DNA of 64,000 nucleotides from Gluconacetobacter dulcium (GTDB taxonomy: Bacteria; Pseudomonadota; Alphaproteobacteria; Acetobacterales; Acetobacteraceae), in assembly GCF_014174165.1 (NCBI RefSeq), contig NZ_JABEQN010000006.1:124001-188000 (forward strand), in the 5' to 3' direction. Shown here piece after piece: positions 59,661 through 64,000 of the stretch (position 1 is the stretch's first letter; the number at the start of each line of letters is the position of its first letter). Both the position numbers and the translations under genes were made by a program. Below the pieces are notes generated by a model. The model was not told the DNA's origin and searched no databases. It saw only the letters and a program-made list of their open reading frames with translations.

Positions 59661-59987
59661 ATGGCCCAGCCCAATCTCGGCACCAAGCGCGTCTGTGTCT
59701 CCTGCGGCGCCCGTTTCTACGATCTGGGCAAGAGCCCGGCCGTCTGCCCCAAATGCGGCACCGAGCAGCCGGCGGATGTGCCCCGCCTGCGCCGCGCGCC
59801 CGTGGATGCCGTCCCCGAGAGCCCGAAAAAGGCCCAGGATGGTGACATCGATACCGCCGTCGATCTGGATACCGACGACGAGGCCGATGACGACGTGATG
59901 GAAGACACCTCGGATCTCGACGACGATGACGACGAGATCAGCGCCGACATCGACGTCAGCACCGACTCCGACGAACACGACAACTGA
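59661..59987 (+). CDS. TIGR02300 family zinc-ribbon protein with an acidic tail
   Basis: A 108-residue protein typical of Alphaproteobacteria (FYDLN acid family), function unknown. The N-terminal zinc ribbon has Cys12, Cys15, Cys29 and Cys32 around the namesake FYDLGKSP motif. The C-terminal half is almost wholly Asp/Glu/Ser/Thr. It is followed by its own terminator and is divergent from aroA. A TTGACA (59565) lies 96 bases upstream but no good -10 was found. Confidence 0.93.
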   Translation: MAQPNLGTKRVCVSCGARFYDLGKSPAVCPKCGTEQPADVPRLRRAPVDAVPESPKKAQDGDIDTAVDLDTDDEADDDVMEDTSDLDDDDDEISADIDVSTDSDEHDN

Positions 59988-59994
59988 TGAGATG

Positions 59995-60018
59995 CCCCCG
60001 CCTCCGGCGGGGGTTTTT
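59995..60018 (+). terminator. Rho-independent terminator of the TIGR02300 gene
   Basis: An 8-bp stem (59995-60002 with 60006-60013, loop tcc) followed directly by TTTTT. It sits 8 bp after the stop codon and touches the folB stop from the other side. Confidence 0.92.
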
Positions 60019-60416
60019 CATTCGGTGCGCCAGCGCTCGATCTCGACGCCCACGGCGTCGAGATCGTGGAAGATGTCGGGCTTTTCCACCCGTACCCGCA
60101 CCACCTGCACCCGCTCGTCGGCCAGCACGCCGATGGCTATGCGCTCGGCCAGCGTCTCGACCAGCCGCACATGGCCCTCGGCGATGATCCGCCGCACCAT
60201 CAGCACGATCCGTTCATACGATACGGTACGGCTCAGATCGTCGCGCCCGACCGTCAGCCCCGGCTCGTCCGGCACGCCGAACGAGATATTGATGCGGACG
60301 CGCTGGGTCACGCCCTGCTCGTGAGGATAGACCCCGATATTGGCCTGAAGCACCATATCCTTCAGGAACACGCGACGCAGCGGCGGCTGGACCGGCCATG
60401 CGGCGAAAATCGACAT
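60018..60416 (-). CDS. folB: Dihydroneopterin aldolase
   Basis: Converts dihydroneopterin to 6-hydroxymethyldihydropterin in folate synthesis. It has 132 residues, T-fold. Conserved features include VFLKDMVLQANIGVYPHEQGVTQRV, with the His-Glu pair, and the SYERIVLMVRRII and VETLAERIA helices. It lies 24 bp downstream of a FolM-like reductase on the same strand, forming a two-gene pterin unit. Confidence 0.94.
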   Translation of the reverse strand: MSIFAAWPVQPPLRRVFLKDMVLQANIGVYPHEQGVTQRVRINISFGVPDEPGLTVGRDDLSRTVSYERIVLMVRRIIAEGHVRLVETLAERIAIGVLADERVQVVRVRVEKPDIFHDLDAVGVEIERWRTE

Positions 60417-60440
60417 TGAACGGCCTCTTGGTTCTTCTGG

Positions 60441-61232
60441 TTACTCTTCCGGCATCTGGCCGGGCTGGGGTGTCGGGGACCATTGCAGATGCTGCCCGCC
60501 ATCCAGCGCCAGCATCTGCCCGGTGACCGACGGCAGGCACAGCAACGACAACGCGGCCCGTGCGACTTCGTCCGGGCACGTCCCACGCCCCATCGGCACC
60601 GATGCGCATTGCCGCGCGAACTGCTCCCTGCTCTGGCGCGGACTCGGCAGTGCCGGGCCCGGCCCGATGGCATTGACCCGGATGCGCCTGGGCGCCAGCG
60701 CCAGCGCCAGAGTGCGTGTCAGCGTCCACAGGGCGGATTTCGACACCGTATAGCTGACGAAATGCGGCGTCAGCGACCAGACGCGCTCGTCGAGCATGTT
60801 CAGCACCATGCCCTCGGCCCCTTCCGGCACCTGCCAGGCGAAAGCCTGCGTCAGCACGAAGGGCGCGCGCAGATTGGGCTCCAGATGCGCATCCCAACTG
60901 GCACGGGTCGCATCGTTCCATTCGTCGCGGTCGAAGGTGCTGGCATTGTTCACCAGCACACCGACCGGCCCCAGTTCCGCCCGCACCCGGTCGATCAGCG
61001 GCGTCACCTCTGCCTCGCAGGCGAGATCGGCGCGCAGCATGCAGCCGCGCTGCCCTCGCGCCGCGATGTCCTCCACCGTCCGCCGGGCATCGTCCTCCCC
61101 CGAGCGGTAATGGATGGCCACGGCAAAGCCCGCATCCGCCAGCGCCAGCGCGATCGCCCGCCCCAGCCGCACGGCTCCACCCGTCACAAACGCCACCCGG
61201 GGAATCGCTTCGGATATCGGCCACATCGTCAT
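60441..61232 (-). CDS. Short-chain dehydrogenase, FolM/pteridine-reductase-like
   Basis: NAD(P)H-dependent reductase of 263 residues. TGGAVRLGRAIALALA is the dinucleotide-binding motif, NNAS follows, and the active site is Tyr-x-x-x-Lys in SYTVSKSALWTLT. The sequence resembles FolM/PTR1-like reductases, which act on dihydromonapterin or dihydrofolate. The neighbouring folB supports a pterin role. ATG 61232 follows GAGAGGGGA; ATG 61226 is also possible. Substrate is inference. Confidence 0.88.
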   Translation of the reverse strand: MTMWPISEAIPRVAFVTGGAVRLGRAIALALADAGFAVAIHYRSGEDDARRTVEDIAARGQRGCMLRADLACEAEVTPLIDRVRAELGPVGVLVNNASTFDRDEWNDATRASWDAHLEPNLRAPFVLTQAFAWQVPEGAEGMVLNMLDERVWSLTPHFVSYTVSKSALWTLTRTLALALAPRRIRVNAIGPGPALPSPRQSREQFARQCASVPMGRGTCPDEVARAALSLLCLPSVTGQMLALDGGQHLQWSPTPQPGQMPEE

Positions 61233-61289
61233 TCCCCTCTCCCCATAATCTCCAACAATCTGTTCGGAAACGGGGGCCGGTGAGCGAGA

Positions 61290-61379
61290 GCGGCCCATAG
61301 GGCCGCGCCCGTCGTGTGTCCGCGAGCACCGGAGCGGAACGGCCTTATGGGCCGTGAGCGCCGGAACACAGCGGGCGCG
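61290..61379. repeat. Pair of palindromes inside a longer imperfect inverted repeat
   Basis: Palindrome 1 is gcggcccatagggccgc (61290-61306). Palindrome 2 is acggccttatgggccgt (61339-61355). They resemble each other, and each is preceded by gagcg. An outer 8-bp pair (61304-61311 with 61372-61379) with further partial matches allows an alternative 76-bp hairpin. No T-run. The 171-bp gap has no gene. Confidence 0.75.
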
Positions 61380-61403
61380 CGTCGGATCGCCACCAGCGCG
61401 CGT

Positions 61404-62000
61404 TCACGAATAGATTTTTCGCGCGGTGAGGGCGGCGGCGAGCGTTCCATCATCCAGCACGTCCAGCGCGCCGCCCATCGGCACGCCCTGCCCGACGCGG
61501 CTGACCGGCACGTCGAAGCCCGCCAGCCGATCCTGCAACCAATGCGTGGTCGCGGCCCCCTCGACGGTAGCCCCCAGCGCCAGGATCACCTCGCGCACCC
61601 CGCCTTCTTCCAGCCGCGCCAGCAATGGTGCGAGGTTCAGATCGTCGGGGCCGGTGCCAGACAGCGCCGACAGCGTGCCGCCCAACACCTGATAGACGCC
61701 CCGATGGACACCGGCACGCTCCAATGCCCAGAGGTCGCCCACTGTTTCGACGACGCAGACCAGTCCCCGGTCGCGCGCCGGATCGGCACAGATGCCGCAG
61801 GGATCATGCGTATCCAGATTGCCGCAGGTGGAACAGGTGCGCACGGTGCGCGCCGCCTGTTCCATCGCCTGGGCCAGCGGGAGCATGCGCGTCTGCGGCT
61901 GGCGCAGCAGCGCCAGCGCCGCCCGCCGGGCCGAACGCGGCCCCAATCCCGGCAGGCGCGCCAGCAGCGCGATCAGCCGTTCGATGTCCGCTCCACCCAT
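61404..62000 (-). CDS. recR: Recombination mediator protein RecR
   Basis: Works with RecO (and RecF) to load RecA at gaps. It has 198 residues: N-terminal helix-hairpin-helix (LARLPGLGPRSARRAAL), zinc finger Cys56, Cys59, Cys68 and Cys71 (CSTCGN...CGIC), Toprim domain (CVVETVGDLWALERAG) and a C-terminal Walker-B-like part. It lies in the conserved dnaX-ybaB-recR order, 25 bp after ybaB. Confidence 0.98.
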   Translation of the reverse strand: MGGADIERLIALLARLPGLGPRSARRAALALLRQPQTRMLPLAQAMEQAARTVRTCSTCGNLDTHDPCGICADPARDRGLVCVVETVGDLWALERAGVHRGVYQVLGGTLSALSGTGPDDLNLAPLLARLEEGGVREVILALGATVEGAATTHWLQDRLAGFDVPVSRVGQGVPMGGALDVLDDGTLAAALTARKIYS

Positions 62001-62025
62001 GCGGCCGCCCGACCCGCGCCGACTC

Positions 62026-62349
62026 TTAGAACGGCAGCTTCAGGCCCGCCGGCAGGTTCATGCCGCCAGTGACCTTCTTCATTTCCTCGGAGGCGCGCTC
62101 GTCCAGCAGCTTGCGCGCGTCGGCGCAGGCGGCAATGACCAGATCCTGCAACATTTCCATCTCGTTCGGATCGGCCAGCTTGGGGTCGATCCTGATGGCC
62201 TTCATGTCGCCTTTGCCGTTCAGCGTCACCTGCACCATACCGGCTCCGGCGCTGCCTTCGATCGTCATGCCTTCCAGCTTGGACTGCATTTCTTCCATGC
62301 GGGCCTGCATCTGGGTGGCCTGCTTCATCAACCCGGCAAGATTCTTCAT
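62026..62349 (-). CDS. YbaB/EbfC family nucleoid-associated protein
   Basis: A 107-residue DNA-binding dimer. [22 protein letters not shown] is the typical coiled N-terminus, followed by the beta sheet with [20 protein letters not shown] and helix [22 protein letters not shown] precedes ATG 62349. It lies 13 bp after dnaX and is usually cotranscribed with it and recR. Confidence 0.97.
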   Translation of the reverse strand: MKNLAGLMKQATQMQARMEEMQSKLEGMTIEGSAGAGMVQVTLNGKGDMKAIRIDPKLADPNEMEMLQDLVIAACADARKLLDERASEEMKKVTGGMNLPAGLKLPF

Positions 62350-62362
62350 CGATCGTCTCTCC

Positions 62363-64000
62363 TTACCTCTCGTCGCCCGCGTCCAGATCGTCCTCGTCCA
62401 CCAGTTCGGCATCGAGCGGGGCGAATTCCAGATCCGGCGCCAGCGTGACGGATGCCGCCTCTTCGGGCGGCAGGCCGTAATCGTCAAGCGAATGATCCGT
62501 CACCGCCCCAAGGACGGCATCGGGAAAGCGCGCGAAAATCGCGCGGACCAGCGGGTGGCTCTCGGCCGACGCCCGATGGAACTGGATGATCTCGGCACCC
62601 TGTTCCGCCAGCGTCGCCTGCCCTTCCTCGGTCGAGGAACGAACCTCCCATTCCTGCCCGGTTTCGCGGCGCAGCAGGGTTTCCAGCCGGCGCGCCAGCC
62701 CCGGCAGCCCGGCGCGCTGCACCCGGATATCGATGCGCGGCGGCGCAAAGGCCACCAGATGGGTGGAATGGCGCAGGTGGCCATGCAGCATGGCATCGCG
62801 CCCGGAGACGAACGCCACGACCTCGCGCCATGTCGTCAGCGCAGGCGGGGTATCGTCTTCCGGCGCCGGCGCATCCTCAGCCTCCGGTGCCATCTCCACG
62901 ACCGATTCGCCTGCCGGCTCCCCGGCCGGATCGGCAATCCGCACGCCGCCATTGGCCACCATGCGCAATCCGCCATGGGCCACCACCTGCCCGCCGCCCG
63001 GTCGCCCGGACGCAATCGTGCCGGATTGCGCCGATCCGCCCGTCATGGGGCCTGGCCCGCCATCGGATACCCCGGTCCGCACCGCCGGACCGGCGGGGAC
63101 AGACGCCCCGCCTTCGGTCAGACGCCGCACCAGGTCGCCCGGCGGCGGCAGATCGGCCACGTAGCACAGCCGGATCAGCACCATCTCGGCCGCCTGCCGC
63201 CGGTCGGCCGCCATCTCGACCTCAGAGAGGCCCTTCAGCAGCATCTGCCACGTCCGCCCCAGCACCGGCACCGACAGCCGGTCGGCCAGCGCACCGCCCC
63301 GTTCGCGCTCGGCCTCCGGCAGATCGGCGGCCCGACGCAATGCCGGCACGGCCTTGAGGCGCGAGACGGTGTGGATCAATTCCAGCAGGTCGCCCAGCAT
63401 GACGCCCAGATCGGCACCGCGGGCATGGGCTTCGTCGGTAATCGTCAGCGCCTGGTCCGGCTGGCCGGACAGCACGGCCTCCAGCAGGTCGAACACCCGG
63501 CCGCGATCGGCCAGCCCCAGCATGTCCGCCACCCGTTCGGCACCGATCGGCCCACCACCGGCCTCGGCTCCACCCTGGGCAATCGCCTGATCGAGCAGCG
63601 AGAGCCCGTCGCGTACCGACCCGTCGGCGGCACGGGCGATCAGCGCCAGCGCGTCGGGCGTGCATTCCGCGCCCTCGGCCTGGGCAATGCGGCCGAAATG
63701 GGCCGCCAGTTCGGCCTGCGGTACGCGACGCAGGTCGAATCGCTGGCAGCGCGACAGCACCGTGACCGGCACCTTGCGCAGTTCGGTCGTGGCGAAAATG
63801 AACGTGACCTGGGCCGGCGGCTCCTCCAGCGTCTTGAGCAACGCATTGAATGCGTTGCGCGAGAGCATGTGAACCTCGTCGATGATGAAGACCTTCATCC
63901 GCCCCTGCATCGGGCGGAAGCGCGTGGCCTCGATGATCTCGCGCACATCGTCCACGCCGGTGCGCGAGGCCGCGTCCATTTCCAGCACGTCAGGATGACG
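62363..64000 (-). CDS. dnaX: DNA polymerase III subunit gamma/tau (5' end cut by window edge)
   Basis: Clamp-loader ATPase. About 545 residues are visible; the Walker A region lies beyond position 64000. Walker B ([25 protein letters not shown]), sensor 1 ([27 protein letters not shown]) and sensor 2 ([14 protein letters not shown]) are present. A Gly/Pro/Ala-rich linker (about 290-375 of the visible part) leads to the C-terminal tau domain that binds polymerase alpha, ending in [10 protein letters not shown]. No A-rich slippery sequence for a shortened gamma form was noticed. Confidence 0.97.
   Translation of the reverse strand, partial: RHPDVLEMDAASRTGVDDVREIIEATRFRPMQGRMKVFIIDEVHMLSRNAFNALLKTLEEPPAQVTFIFATTELRKVPVTVLSRCQRFDLRRVPQAELAAHFGRIAQAEGAECTPDALALIARAADGSVRDGLSLLDQAIAQGGAEAGGGPIGAERVADMLGLADRGRVFDLLEAVLSGQPDQALTITDEAHARGADLGVMLGDLLELIHTVSRLKAVPALRRAADLPEAERERGGALADRLSVPVLGRTWQMLLKGLSEVEMAADRRQAAEMVLIRLCYVADLPPPGDLVRRLTEGGASVPAGPAVRTGVSDGGPGPMTGGSAQSGTIASGRPGGGQVVAHGGLRMVANGGVRIADPAGEPAGESVVEMAPEAEDAPAPEDDTPPALTTWREVVAFVSGRDAMLHGHLRHSTHLVAFAPPRIDIRVQRAGLPGLARRLETLLRRETGQEWEVRSSTEEGQATLAEQGAEIIQFHRASAESHPLVRAIFARFPDAVLGAVTDHSLDDYGLPPEEAASVTLAPDLEFAPLDAELVDEDDLDAGDER

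Overview
The window looks like chromosomal DNA of an acetic acid bacterium (Alphaproteobacteria, Acetobacteraceae; Gluconacetobacter or a close relative is my best guess). The reasons are very high GC with strong G/C at third codon positions, alphaproteobacterial forms of RpoB, RpoC, GlnE and AroA, System I cytochrome c maturation, and a TIGR02300 zinc-ribbon protein. This is inference from remembered protein sequences, not from a search. No rRNA, tRNA, IS element, prophage or CRISPR array was found, and no gap without a gene exceeds 300 bases.

Layout. 1-10760 (minus): rplK-rplA-rplJ-rplL-rpoB-rpoC, with rpoC running off the left edge. A structured leader precedes rplJ and hairpins lie between rplL and rpoB. 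10869-23808 (minus): a codirectional envelope block read as AsmA/YhdP-like protein, RmuC, OmpR-type regulator, histidine kinase, RND permease, adaptor and outer-membrane factor. It ends just upstream of rplK, where secE-nusG often sits in other bacteria. 23874-31309: glnE and a Bcp peroxiredoxin (plus), a glycine-zipper/polyproline secreted protein, a tandem pair of related secreted proteins and aat (minus), then a D-2-hydroxyacid dehydrogenase coupled to a 57-residue membrane protein (plus).

31330-38574: an SdhL-type shikimate dehydrogenase-like gene and a LacI-family regulator face a complete fructose PTS operon fruB-fruK-fruA. Two nearly identical 16-bp inverted repeats lie in the divergent gap and are probably the operators. 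38605-41030: EcsC-family, secreted hypothetical, EVE-domain and YciI-like genes. 41213-46489: ccmCDEFGHI without ccmA or ccmB. 46517-49984: small genes (zinc-ribbon membrane protein, SDHAF4 homologue, an orphan C-terminal fragment, a four-helix membrane protein, bfd, a secreted cysteine-containing protein) and a family VIII esterase/beta-lactamase-fold hydrolase.

50089-64000: a double-domain M16 peptidase, a TonB-dependent siderophore receptor behind a Fur box, then aroA-cmk-rpsA with a strong terminator, the TIGR02300 protein with its own terminator, folB with a FolM-like reductase, and dnaX (partial)-ybaB-recR. The window is mainly housekeeping. The best candidates for something new are the tandem secreted paralogues, the glycine-zipper/Pro14 protein, the coupled 57-residue membrane peptide, the paired fru operators, the T8G8 tract before the SdhL gene and the palindrome pair downstream of recR. 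I see no clear defence, CRISPR, retron or biosynthetic system.
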